Origin: Sporomusaceae bacterium
Lineage (GTDB): Bacteria > Bacillota > Negativicutes > Acidaminococcales > JAJUGR01
Reading direction: 5' to 3'
Assembly: GCA_029265905.1 (NCBI GenBank)
Contig: JAJUGR010000001.1
Span: 1 to 64,000 of the forward strand
DNA: 64,000 bases
Each line of letters starts with the position of its first letter. Positions within the stretch are counted from its first letter, which is position 1. A program made the translations under genes and the position numbers. The notes beneath the pieces are model-generated. The model was not told where the DNA came from. It made no database searches and was given only the letters and a program-made list of their open reading frames with translations. This document shows, piece after piece, positions 39,637 through 46,653 of the stretch.

Positions 39637-39888
39637 ATGGGACCGTGGGGAGACGGGGCCTGGAGCGGTGGCTGGCATGTGGGAGGATTGTTCATGATGT
39701 TTATGATGGCTGCCTTCTGGTTGGTGGCGATCGCCGGGGCAATTATCTTGTTCCGCTGGCTGGCGCGCAACAATCAAAACCAGAAACCAACTTCTTCGAA
39801 TGCGGCGCTGGAGCATCTGAAGCTGCGCTATGTGAAAGGTGAAATCAGCAAAGAAGAATTCGAGCAGATGAAAAAGGATATTCAGTAA
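39637..39888 (+). CDS. Small SHOCT-domain membrane protein
   Basis: The 83-residue protein has a Gly/Trp-rich start, one membrane span (about 18-42, FMMFMMAAFWLVAIAGAIIL) and a C-terminal SHOCT motif (ALEHLKLRYVKGEISKEEFE). SHOCT domains are short oligomerisation modules at the ends of many membrane proteins; no enzymatic role is implied. GACGAGGGGGC precedes the ATG. It appears to be a single-gene unit between two hairpins. Confidence 0.85.
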   Translation: MGPWGDGAWSGGWHVGGLFMMFMMAAFWLVAIAGAIILFRWLARNNQNQKPTSSNAALEHLKLRYVKGEISKEEFEQMKKDIQ

Positions 39889-39941
39889 CCCTCGATAATA
39901 TGCTGTAAATAGACTTATAATTGCTAGAGTAATAGCGCGAC

Positions 39942-39975
39942 AGTCCCCAAACGAGGTTTTGGGGACTTCTTGTTT
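39942..39975 (+). terminator. Intrinsic terminator after the SHOCT gene
   Basis: AGTCCCCAAA (39942-39951) pairs with TTTGGGGACT (39958-39967) with a 6-nt loop, followed by TCTTGTTT. Confidence 0.85.
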
Positions 39976-39994
39976 CACTTGTAAGGAGAGAGGC

Positions 39995-40294
39995 ATGGGC
40001 AACATCAATCAGCAGTTTTTGGTTTCGTTTCTGATCATCGCACTGGGTTACGCCATGCGGCGCACTAATCTTATCAAAGCAAATGACGGGGAGTCGTTGG
40101 CTTTCTTGTTCGCGCCGGCCAATGAAATGTTCCGAGCCACGCTGCTCGTCGGCTTCGTTTTGCCGATCGCGACGGCTGTCATTCCCTACGCAGTCGAGTT
40201 TCAGTATGACAAGCAGTTTGTCGGAACTGTCGCCAACCTGAGCATTCTGCTCAGTTTCGCGCTTGTTTGGCTGCTGGTCGGCCTGGTCAAGTAG
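39995..40294 (+). pseudogene. AEC (auxin efflux carrier) family permease remnant with in-frame internal deletion
   Basis: The 99-residue frame starts like an AEC permease (FLIIALGYAMRRTNLIKAND, followed by GESLAF). It then jumps at about residue 42 to what resembles the family's last two helices (LPIATAVIPYAVEFQYD and LSILLSFALVWLLVGLV). Full-length members have about 300 residues and ten helices, so roughly 200 residues appear to be missing without a frameshift. AAGGAGAG and an ATG are intact, so a peptide may still be made. It could instead be a novel three-helix protein. No gene lies in 40295-40408 beyond a terminator. Confidence 0.6.
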
Positions 40295-40363
40295 GCTGAT
40301 CGAAAACCGAATTGAAAAAATTTGCCGCTAATGACAACCGGGCGACGCTGTTGATCAGGCGCG

Positions 40364-40394
40364 AAAAAGGGGCCGTGTTTTCACACAGCCCCTT
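40364..40394 (-). terminator. Intrinsic terminator of the DASS gene
   Basis: On the minus strand AAGGGGC (40394-40388) pairs with GCCCCTT (40373-40367), extended by GTGTG/ACAC pairs, and is followed by a T-run (40368-40364). Confidence 0.8.
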
Positions 40395-40408
40395 GCTTGT
40401 TTGAAGGC

Positions 40409-41809
40409 TTACCAAAAACCGAGCATTTTCCACCATACCCCGCCCACGCCGATGAAGATGGCGGCGTTGACGACCGACAGGACAAAGCCGACCTTCCACC
40501 AGGTGCCCTGCGGGACGTAGCCGGCGCCGAAGTAAATCGGGGCGGGACCGGTGGCATAGTGGGTGAGGCCGCACATGACGCCGGACAGGACGCCGAGGCT
40601 CATGGCCGACAAGAAAGCCGGCGCGCCGGCGGCGACCGCCACCGCCAAGAAAGCGGCGTACATGGCGGTGACGTGGGCGGAGATGCTGGCGAACGCATAG
40701 TGGGAATACAAGTAGGCGATCATCAGCGCGCCGAGCGCCATCGCCCAGGAGACGCCGGTCAGCGCGCCACCCACCTGTTTGGCGAACCAGGTGATCAGGC
40801 CCAGCTTGTTGAGCGCGCCGGCCAGGCTCATCAGCGCGCCCATCCAGACCAGCGTGTCCCAGGCGCCTTTTTCCTCGATGACGTCGGTCCAGGTGATCGC
40901 CTGGCCAACAAGCATAATGCCGCAGCAAACCATGGCCACCATGGTAGCGTCGAGCTTAGTAAAGGAGGCGGTGGCCCAGAGCACGAGCGCCAGGACAAAG
41001 ACGCCGGCGACAATTTTTTCACTTCTTGACATGGGGCCCATTTTAGAAAGTTCCGAGCGGGCCAATTCCTTGGCCTCCGGCGTATGGGTGATTTCCGGCG
41101 GATAGATCTTGTGGATCAGGTAAGGCGCAACCAGGAGGCAAAGCAGACCCGGCAGCAAGGCGGCCAACGCCCATGTCCCCCAGCTGATGTTAACGCCGGC
41201 CGTTTGCGCCGCAAGGGCGACGATCAGGGAGTTCGGGGCCATCGCGGTGATAAACATGCCGGAGGTAATGACATTGCCCTGAAACGTAGTTGTGATCAAA
41301 TAGGAACCGATCTTGCGGGAGGAATCACCCGGCTCCGAGTTGAAGGCCGAGCACAGGCTGCGGACAATCGGGAACAGGATGCCGCCCGCCCGCGCCGTAT
41401 TAGAGGGGGTGGCCGGCGCGACGATCAAGTCGCTTAGCGCCATGGCGTAACCGAGCTTGAGCGAACTGTCGCCGATGGCACTCATAATTTGGTAGGCAAT
41501 GCGCCGACCCAAGCCAGTTTTGATAAACCCTTTGGCAAACAAAAAAGCCGATACGATCAGCCAGATGGTTGTATTGCCGAAGCCGCTCAATACATCGGCT
41601 GGCGAAACGACTTTCAAGAGACCGGTAAGACCGACGCTGATGAAGGCAACCGCTCCGATGGGGATTGGCTGTAGAATAAAGCCAAGGATGGTTGCGACAA
41701 AAAGTGCGAACAAATGCCAGGCCTGGGGTTTGAGACCGGCGGGCACGGGAATAAACCAGATTACCAAGCCAACCAGGACGACCACGAGTCCTTTAGTCAA
41801 TTTACTCAT
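40409..41809 (-). CDS. DASS-family dicarboxylate carrier (2-oxoglutarate/malate-type)
   Basis: The 466-residue protein has about 12 hydrophobic segments and the DASS substrate loops SNTARAGGILFPIVRSLCSA and HYATGPAPIYFGAGYVPQG. The first is the hallmark of the 2-oxoglutarate/malate translocator and citrate/succinate antiporter (CitT-like) branch. Likely substrates are malate, fumarate, succinate or citrate; the coupling ion cannot be told. The start ATG at 41809 follows AGGAGGAAGG on the minus strand. It is monocistronic. Upstream, 41810-41944 holds its leader and a possible six-codon peptide. Confidence 0.88.
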   Translation of the reverse strand: MSKLTKGLVVVLVGLVIWFIPVPAGLKPQAWHLFALFVATILGFILQPIPIGAVAFISVGLTGLLKVVSPADVLSGFGNTTIWLIVSAFLFAKGFIKTGLGRRIAYQIMSAIGDSSLKLGYAMALSDLIVAPATPSNTARAGGILFPIVRSLCSAFNSEPGDSSRKIGSYLITTTFQGNVITSGMFITAMAPNSLIVALAAQTAGVNISWGTWALAALLPGLLCLLVAPYLIHKIYPPEITHTPEAKELARSELSKMGPMSRSEKIVAGVFVLALVLWATASFTKLDATMVAMVCCGIMLVGQAITWTDVIEEKGAWDTLVWMGALMSLAGALNKLGLITWFAKQVGGALTGVSWAMALGALMIAYLYSHYAFASISAHVTAMYAAFLAVAVAAGAPAFLSAMSLGVLSGVMCGLTHYATGPAPIYFGAGYVPQGTWWKVGFVLSVVNAAIFIGVGGVWWKMLGFW

Positions 41810-41944
41810 ATGTACCTTCCTCCTAACCATAAAGTACGGCGATGTCGTTAGACCGATGCTATAGCCATTTGTCACCCCCTTGCCACAAAAAAATTGAATA
41901 ATCAAACTCTTCTGCGCCAATGCGGAAAACCCTCTTTTTGGAAT

Positions 41945-41994
41945 AAAAAATAACAGCAGGATTGAACCGTTTTGCGGTTCGTCCTGCTGTTATT
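41945..41994 (-). terminator. Terminator of the ORP/Mrp-like cluster
   Basis: TAACAGCAGGA (41951-41961) pairs with TCCTGCTGTTA (41982-41992). A second stem, GAACCG (964-969) with CGGTTC (975-980), sits in the loop. On the minus strand the stem is followed by TTTTTTATTC, so it ends transcription of the minus-strand genes starting at 45850. Confidence 0.85.
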
Positions 41995-42015
41995 AGGTTC
42001 TGGGGTGGCTGTTTG

Positions 42016-42381
42016 TCAGACGACGTGGCCCTCGTTGGTGGCGGCCGTCAAGACCGTCAGGCTGCCGCTTTGGTATTGCTCCAGGGCTTCCTGCACGCTG
42101 ATACCGCTGGGAATGGAATAGATGGCGATCTGGTTGGCGGCCAAAACGCGGAAGGCTTTCGGGCCGACTTGGCCGGCCAGCAGCACGGAGGCTTTGGCCT
42201 CGGCTACACGCTGGGCGGTTTGGATGCCGGCGCCCTGCGCCGCTTCCAGGTTGAGCTTATTGGAGACTGCAGTCCATTCTTTGGAGTCCGTGTCGTAGAC
42301 GAGCAGATAAGGGGCGCGACCGAACAACGGGGAGACTTGTTCGTAGGCGGCAGCGCCTTGCGCCGGAACGGCAATTTTCAT
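42016..42381 (-). CDS. NifX/NifB-type dinitrogenase cofactor-domain protein (ORP-like)
   Basis: The 121-residue single-domain protein begins MKIAVPAQGAAAYEQVSPLF and keeps the NifX-like core GRAPYLLVYDTDS and AGVLLAGQVGPKAF-type sequence (here ASVLLAGQVGPKAFRVL). Domains of this family bind iron-molybdenum cofactor precursors or, in the orange protein (ORP) of sulfate reducers, a Mo-Cu-S cluster. It lacks the CxHFGHC-like motif of its neighbour's domain. Minus-strand GAGGAGGG precedes ATG 42381. It is the last gene of the cluster. Confidence 0.82.
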   Translation of the reverse strand: MKIAVPAQGAAAYEQVSPLFGRAPYLLVYDTDSKEWTAVSNKLNLEAAQGAGIQTAQRVAEAKASVLLAGQVGPKAFRVLAANQIAIYSIPSGISVQEALEQYQSGSLTVLTAATNEGHVV

Positions 42382-42400
42382 GGCAAACCCTCCTCGCGAG

Positions 42401-43585
42401 TTAATGTTGGCACTCATGCCCGTCTTCGTGCGTGCAGCCGTTAATCCCGACGATCAGCACGTCGTCGAGATACTGGCGGACGACTTCCTCCGGAGCGATC
42501 GAGGGCGCGCCGGTAACGACTTCGACGCCGGCGGCGCTGAACAGCTCCTGCGCCCGTACACCCATGCCGCCGGCGATGACCAACCCTACTTTCTTTTCGC
42601 CCAGCCAGCGCGGCAAGAGGCCCGGCTCATGCGGAGGCGGCGTGACAAGTTCGGTTGCTGCAATATTGTTGTTTTCAATTGCGAACAGCGAAAATTGCTC
42701 GCAGTGGCCGAAATGCTGGCAAAGTTTTCCGTTGGCGACCGGTACGGCGATTTTCATAGCTTTTGCTTCCTCCTTTGATTTGCCGACGGCAATTTTGGCA
42801 ATGATATCGGTTAAGGCCTGATAAGCGGGCGATTCTTTGGGCGGCAGCGGCATGGAGCCGTCGCCGGCGTTGACGACGGTCGGGTCGATCGGCACGCTAC
42901 CGAGGAACGGGATGCCAGATTGGCTTGCCAGGGATTCGCCGCCGCCGGTGGAGAAGATGTTGTGCACCGTTTGGCAGGTCGGACAGACAAAACCGCTCAT
43001 GTTTTCGACGAGGCCGAGCACGCTGAGCTTCAGATCGTGGCAGAAATTGATCGATTTGCGGACGTCGGCGAGCGCGACTTCCTGCGGCGTGGTAACGATG
43101 ACGGCCTCAGCGTCGGGGATCACCTGCGCGATCGTCAGCGGTTCGTCGCCGGTGCCGGGCGGGCAGTCGATGACGAGAAAGTCGAGCGGCCCCCAGCTTA
43201 CGTCGCCCAAAAGCTGGTTGATGACGCCGATTTTCATTGGGCCGCGCCAGATCAGCGGCGCGTCAGGGTCGTTTGTTAAGCCTTGGATCGAGATGATGGA
43301 CAGGTTTTCGTCATAGTTGTAGGGGTGGATCAGGTTGCCGTCTGCTGTCAGGCGCAGGCCGCGTAGGCCGAACAGGCCGGAGGCGGTGGGGCCGTGGAGG
43401 TCGACGTCGAGCAGGCCGACTTTGTAGCCTTGCTGGCTGAGCAGGGTAGCGATGCTGGCGGCGACAGTGCTCTTGCCGACGCCGCCCTTGCCGCTCATCA
43501 CGACGATTTTGCGTTTGAAGCCGGCCAGATTGGCCGCTAAGCGGTCTTTAAAAGCTTGGTCAGTAGGGGTATGCAAAACAATCAC
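42401..43585 (-). CDS. Mrp/NBP35-type Fe-S ATPase fused to a C-terminal NifX-like domain
   Basis: Residues 1 to about 270 form a Mrp/ApbC ATPase: Walker A VMSGKGGVGKSTVAASIATL, DVDLHGPTA, DCPPGTGDEPLTIAQ and the metal-binding CPTC (about 207-210). Such ATPases carry and transfer Fe-S clusters. After SKEEAKA comes a NifX-like domain (about 277-394) with QHFGHCEQF and a C-terminal CTHEDGHECQH tail. The codons for that junction include AAAGGAGG 11 nt before an ATG at 42757, so the domain may also be made alone. The start is uncertain: GTG 43585 overlaps GAGGTGA, and TTG 43576 is well spaced from it. Confidence 0.9.
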   Translation of the reverse strand: MIVLHTPTDQAFKDRLAANLAGFKRKIVVMSGKGGVGKSTVAASIATLLSQQGYKVGLLDVDLHGPTASGLFGLRGLRLTADGNLIHPYNYDENLSIISIQGLTNDPDAPLIWRGPMKIGVINQLLGDVSWGPLDFLVIDCPPGTGDEPLTIAQVIPDAEAVIVTTPQEVALADVRKSINFCHDLKLSVLGLVENMSGFVCPTCQTVHNIFSTGGGESLASQSGIPFLGSVPIDPTVVNAGDGSMPLPPKESPAYQALTDIIAKIAVGKSKEEAKAMKIAVPVANGKLCQHFGHCEQFSLFAIENNNIAATELVTPPPHEPGLLPRWLGEKKVGLVIAGGMGVRAQELFSAAGVEVVTGAPSIAPEEVVRQYLDDVLIVGINGCTHEDGHECQH

Positions 43586-43627
43586 CTCATTTATTTATTG
43601 GCAGCCCATGGCTGCAGGATGCTGGTG

Positions 43628-44491
43628 TTACAGGCGGCCGGCCAGTTGCTGCTTGAAGTGCGCCAGCGATTTGGACAACGCCTCGTCAAGCGGCTGCTGC
43701 AGGATTGTCTGCCCGGCCCGTACGGCCTTGCGGAAGGCCGTACGGTAGGGAATTTCGCCGATGAGGTCAATCCCTTCTTCGCGGCACCAGGCGCGCACTT
43801 TGTCTGATTGCGGCGCGGATAAGTCGCATTTATTGAGGCAGACAACCATGGACAGTGAAAAATGCCTCACTAATTGCGTTAAGCGTTGCAAATCGTGCAG
43901 GGCGGAAATGCTCGGTTCGGTTACCGCCAGCACCAGGGAAGCGCCGGTCAGGGCGGCGATCGCCGGACAGCCGATGCCGGGCGGCCCGTCGGTAATCATC
44001 AGGCTTGCGCCCTGCGCCTGGCCCAGCATTTTTGCCTCCTGCCGGACGCGGCTGACCAGCTTGCCGGAGTTTTCAATCGCCGGCCCGAGGTCGGCATGGA
44101 CCAGCGGCCCGTAAGGGGTGGCGGACTGGAACCATTCGCCGGCCGCTTTCGGCAGCAGGGAAATGGCGTGCTCCGGACAATTGTGGAAGCAGACACCGCA
44201 GCCCTCGCAGCGCAGCGGATCTGCGATCACGCCGTTTACGATCGCATCAAAACGGCACAACTGGGTGCAGCGGCCGCAGGCAGTGCAGGTTTTCAGATCA
44301 ATGCTGGGCTCAAAACCGGATGTGAACGGCGTCGTTTTTTGTCGTGCCGGTTGCAACACTAATTCAAAATTGGCGGCGTCCACGTCGCAGTCGGCCAGGA
44401 CTTTTTTCCCCGGCAGGGCGTGCGCTAAAAACGCGGCGATGCTGGTTTTGCCGGTGCCGCCCTTGCCGCTGACGACAGCGATTTCCTTCAT
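43628..44491 (-). CDS. MinD-family ATPase with two [4Fe-4S] ferredoxin sites (second copy)
   Basis: The 287-residue protein has a deviant Walker A VVSGKGGTGKTSIAAFLAHA, DCDVDAANFELVL, an inserted dicluster ferredoxin (CTACGRCTQLCRFDAI and CEGCGVCFHNCPEHAI, about residues 60-115) and DGPPGIGCPAIAALTGA. This matches the paired MinD-like ATPases of the orp/Mrp clusters in anaerobes. A scaffold or Fe-S delivery role is inferred from the family. Its ATG overlaps the stop of the upstream copy (ATGA), so the pair is coupled. Confidence 0.92.
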   Translation of the reverse strand: MKEIAVVSGKGGTGKTSIAAFLAHALPGKKVLADCDVDAANFELVLQPARQKTTPFTSGFEPSIDLKTCTACGRCTQLCRFDAIVNGVIADPLRCEGCGVCFHNCPEHAISLLPKAAGEWFQSATPYGPLVHADLGPAIENSGKLVSRVRQEAKMLGQAQGASLMITDGPPGIGCPAIAALTGASLVLAVTEPSISALHDLQRLTQLVRHFSLSMVVCLNKCDLSAPQSDKVRAWCREEGIDLIGEIPYRTAFRKAVRAGQTILQQPLDEALSKSLAHFKQQLAGRL

Positions 44492-45339
44492 TGCGCCCAC
44501 CACCCTTCACCGAGCAATTCTCGCCAGATGCTTTGACCGATGGCGATGAGGGAATCCGGCACCTCGCCGTTGGCGTAAGCGGCGGCCAGCTTTTCGTCGT
44601 GGGGAATGCGCGCCAGGATGGAAAGGTTGTGGCTGGCGCAGAACGCCTCCGCCTGCGCGTCGGCTTCCGCCCCTTCGCTCTTGTTCAAGATTACGGCAGC
44701 CGGCAGGCCGAGCAGCTTGATGACGGCAATCGCCTGGCCGAGGTCGTGGAGGCCGAACGGGGTCGGCTCTGTGACCAGCAGGCAATAGTCGCTGCCGCGC
44801 AGGGCGGCGACCGTGCTGCAGGCCGTGCCGGGCGGGCAGTCGGCGATGACGTCGACGTGTCCTTGGGCGGCCTCCGCCTTCAGCGCCTTGATCAGCGGGA
44901 TGCCGCTGGCGACGCCGATCGCCAGATGGCCGGCGATGACCTGGGTTGCCGGCCGGCTGGCGGCGCGGGCGAACGTCAAGGTACCAACTTCGCGGGGGCG
45001 TTCGGTGATAGCCCCGTCGCGGCAGGCGGCAAGGCAGCCGCCGCAGCTGTGGCACAATTCCTCGAACAGCATTGGCCCGGCTGGCACCAGCGCGAGGGCG
45101 TTGTACAGGCAGCGGTCGGCGCAGCGCCCGCAACGGATGCATTTGCCGGCGTCAAAGGCTGGCACGGGCACGGTGATCGTTTGCTCCGGATGTGTTTGCT
45201 CCGGATTTAAAAATAAGTGCAGGTTCGGCTCTTCGACGTCGCAGTCGATCAATAACGCGTTGGGGTTGGCGGCGGAGAGCAGCAGGGAAACGAGCGTTTT
45301 GCCGGTCCCGCCTTTGCCGCTGGCGATGCTGATGTGCAT
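44488..45339 (-). CDS. MinD-family ATPase with two [4Fe-4S] ferredoxin sites (first copy)
   Basis: The 283-residue paralogue of the next gene has Walker A IASGKGGTGKTLVSLLLSAA, DCDVEEPNLHLFL, the ferredoxin insert CIRCGRCADRCLYNAL and CHSCGGCLAACRDGAI, and DCPPGTACSTVAALRGSDYC. Of three clustered ATGs, 45339 is best spaced from AGAAGGGA. The two copies probably form a heterodimer. The region upstream (45340-45433) contains an ATATATTTCGTTATA motif also found before the DUF134 gene. Confidence 0.92.
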   Translation of the reverse strand: MHISIASGKGGTGKTLVSLLLSAANPNALLIDCDVEEPNLHLFLNPEQTHPEQTITVPVPAFDAGKCIRCGRCADRCLYNALALVPAGPMLFEELCHSCGGCLAACRDGAITERPREVGTLTFARAASRPATQVIAGHLAIGVASGIPLIKALKAEAAQGHVDVIADCPPGTACSTVAALRGSDYCLLVTEPTPFGLHDLGQAIAVIKLLGLPAAVILNKSEGAEADAQAEAFCASHNLSILARIPHDEKLAAAYANGEVPDSLIAIGQSIWRELLGEGWWAQ

Positions 45340-45366
45340 GAACATCATCCCTTCTTGGTAGTGGAA

Positions 45367-45380
45367 TATATTTCGTTATA
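45367..45380 (-). promoter_or_regulatory. Candidate DUF134 operator before the MinD-like genes
   Basis: GAATATATTTCGTTATA (plus strand, 45364-45380) matches GAAATATATTTCTTTATA near the DUF134 gene at nearly every position. On the minus strand it contains TATAAC, a possible -10, about 30 nt before the start codon. The rest of 45340-45433 shows no gene. Confidence 0.45.
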
Positions 45381-45433
45381 GGGGCAAAAAACCGCCTGCC
45401 GACGGTATGCAGATTCGAAATAAATGAGTCTGC

Positions 45434-45850
45434 CTAATCTGGTTGCTCCTGTCTATGGCGATGACAGCGCGGACAGGGCGGCGGATTGTCTTGGGGCTGC
45501 GTCCCCGCCTGCTGAAAGGGGCATCCCCCTTGACGCCGTTTGTGGCCGCAGCCGGGCGGACTGATCCGCACGAGCCCGCCTTCAATTTTGAGCGCTGCCC
45601 CGTGCCAGAGCGCCGCTGCGATTTTCTCGTGGGCGACGGTGACGATGCGGTTCAAGGTCGGGGCGGAAATCTCCATTTGCTCGGCGGCGGCCGCTTGCGA
45701 CAGGTGTTCCAAATCCACTAGCCGGATGGCTTCCATTTCGTCGAGTGTGAGCGTTACTTCTTGCATTAACATAGGCGGAAGGCCGCGCGGAATAAACGCG
45801 TCAACCGGCGGAAGCGATTCAATTAGTCTTTCTTTCGGTGGTCTGGGCAT
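45434..45850 (-). CDS. DUF134 family DNA-binding protein, probable cluster regulator
   Basis: The 138-residue protein starts MPRPPKERLIESLPPVDAFI, characteristic of DUF134, and contains a helix-turn-helix (about 40-95, LTLDEMEAIRLVDLEHLSQA then MEISAPTLNRIVTVAHEKI). The C-terminus is His/Cys-rich (CGHKRRQGGCPF, CPRCHRHRQ), suggesting metal or cluster sensing. DUF134 genes are often beside NifX/Mrp genes. GGAGG precedes ATG 45850. I infer autoregulation and control of the downstream ATPase genes from a shared palindromic motif. Confidence 0.85.
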   Translation of the reverse strand: MPRPPKERLIESLPPVDAFIPRGLPPMLMQEVTLTLDEMEAIRLVDLEHLSQAAAAEQMEISAPTLNRIVTVAHEKIAAALWHGAALKIEGGLVRISPPGCGHKRRQGGCPFQQAGTQPQDNPPPCPRCHRHRQEQPD

Positions 45851-45865
45851 AACCGCCTCCAAAAT

Positions 45866-45883
45866 GAAATATATTTCTTTATA
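45866..45883 (-). promoter_or_regulatory. Candidate DUF134 operator in its own promoter
   Basis: GAAATATATTTC (45866-45877) is a perfect 12-bp palindrome followed by TTTATA. It lies between the -10 box and the ribosome binding site of the DUF134 gene, a place suited to repression, and is repeated almost exactly at 45364-45380. Confidence 0.45.
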
Positions 45884-45888
45884 AAATC

Positions 45889-45917
45889 AATATACTGCTG
45901 CTTTTCTGCTTTGTCAA
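45889..45917 (-). promoter_or_regulatory. Promoter of the DUF134 gene
   Basis: On the minus strand TTGACA (45917-45912), a 17-nt spacer and TATATT (45894-45889) form a near-consensus sigma-A promoter. No gene is seen in 45918-46113 on either strand. Confidence 0.75.
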
Positions 45918-46122
45918 GGCGGATTTGGCGCTGGCAATTTCGTTTTACCCGCTTGACAGAGGTGCGGGCTCAGATTACTGTTTAAACAGAGATAAATCAG
46001 GGAATATTCATTTCGCGCTTTTGCTAGGGCATGGATATGGTACTGACGAGAAGTTTTTAAAATATGGCTCAGCTGGCTGTGTAATAAAATAATTGTCAAA
46101 AACGACATTGGAGATGGGGGGG

Positions 46123-46299
46123 TTGAATTTTATTCTAAGGCTTATTAAAAAAATTAAGTCGAATGATAGTTGTATCAGAAATGACAGCTGCCCATGCCCG
46201 AACACTGCCTGCAAGCGGCACGGCAGGTGCTGTGAGTGCATCAATTTCCACCGCAGCAAAAAGGGCATCGTCTACTGCATGCAGCAGCCCAAAAGATGA
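46123..46299 (+). CDS. Small cysteine-rich protein of unknown function
   Basis: The frame encodes about 58 residues with a basic N-terminus (NFILRLIKKIKSND) and a dense Cys/His pattern, CPCPNTACKRHGRCCECINF followed by H and YCMQ. Such CxxxxC...CxxC sets occur in small probable metal-binding proteins of anaerobes; I do not recognise a named function. TTG 46123 lies after GGAGATGGGGGG; ATG 46114 is an alternative. Overlapping frames on both strands lack any such pattern. 46300-46510 shows no gene. Confidence 0.6.
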   Translation: MNFILRLIKKIKSNDSCIRNDSCPCPNTACKRHGRCCECINFHRSKKGIVYCMQQPKR

Positions 46300-46510
46300 C
46301 AAAGGGGTCCAGGAGGAAAGTTCGCTTTCATCCAGGATTCCTTTTTTCTCAAGCAAGTTTGTCGGCAGTGGGTCTTGCCTAACCAATATTGTGCCGCAGG
46401 GCGTCGTTGACGAAACCGGGCCCGGCTATCTGGAGATAACCCTTGAACAAACCTCGCGAAAAAAAGAACCGATTTAACCTGAAAACCACAGGACGCTTGA
46501 TGGCTTTATC

Positions 46511-46548
46511 AGGTGTGCCGGCGGCTAGCCTTGGCCGCCGACACACCT
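46511..46548 (+). terminator. Long hairpin upstream of the alkaline phosphatase gene
   Basis: AGGTGTG (46511-46517) pairs with CACACCT (46542-46548), and CGGCGG (519-524) with CCGCCG (535-540). ATTGCGTTTTTC follows. It probably ends transcription from upstream before the phosphatase promoter. Confidence 0.65.
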
Positions 46549-46575
46549 ATTGCGTTTTTCGGGAATACCTTGTGG

Positions 46576-46629
46576 TTTACAAGTTTTTTACAAGACGGTA
46601 ACATACCGCCTATTGTTTTGCGCTATACT
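46576..46629 (+). promoter_or_regulatory. PhoP-box-like repeats and promoter of the alkaline phosphatase gene
   Basis: TTTACA (46576-46581), TTTACA (46587-46592) and GTAACA (46598-46603) recur with an exact 11-bp period. This is the pattern of PhoP sites in Bacillus (TT(A/C/T)ACA repeats). A -10 TATACT lies at 46624-46629 and the -35 region is poor, as expected for an activated promoter. The inference is phosphate-starvation control. Confidence 0.6.
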
Positions 46630-46653
46630 GAAGGCAAACATGAACAGGAGGCG

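Noticed and set aside
46163-46477. 104-codon plus-strand and 83-codon minus-strand frames near 46.3 kb
   Set aside because: Both overlap the Cys-rich mini-gene, have low-complexity Ser/Ala composition and lack ribosome binding sites; the Cys/His pattern favours the other frame.
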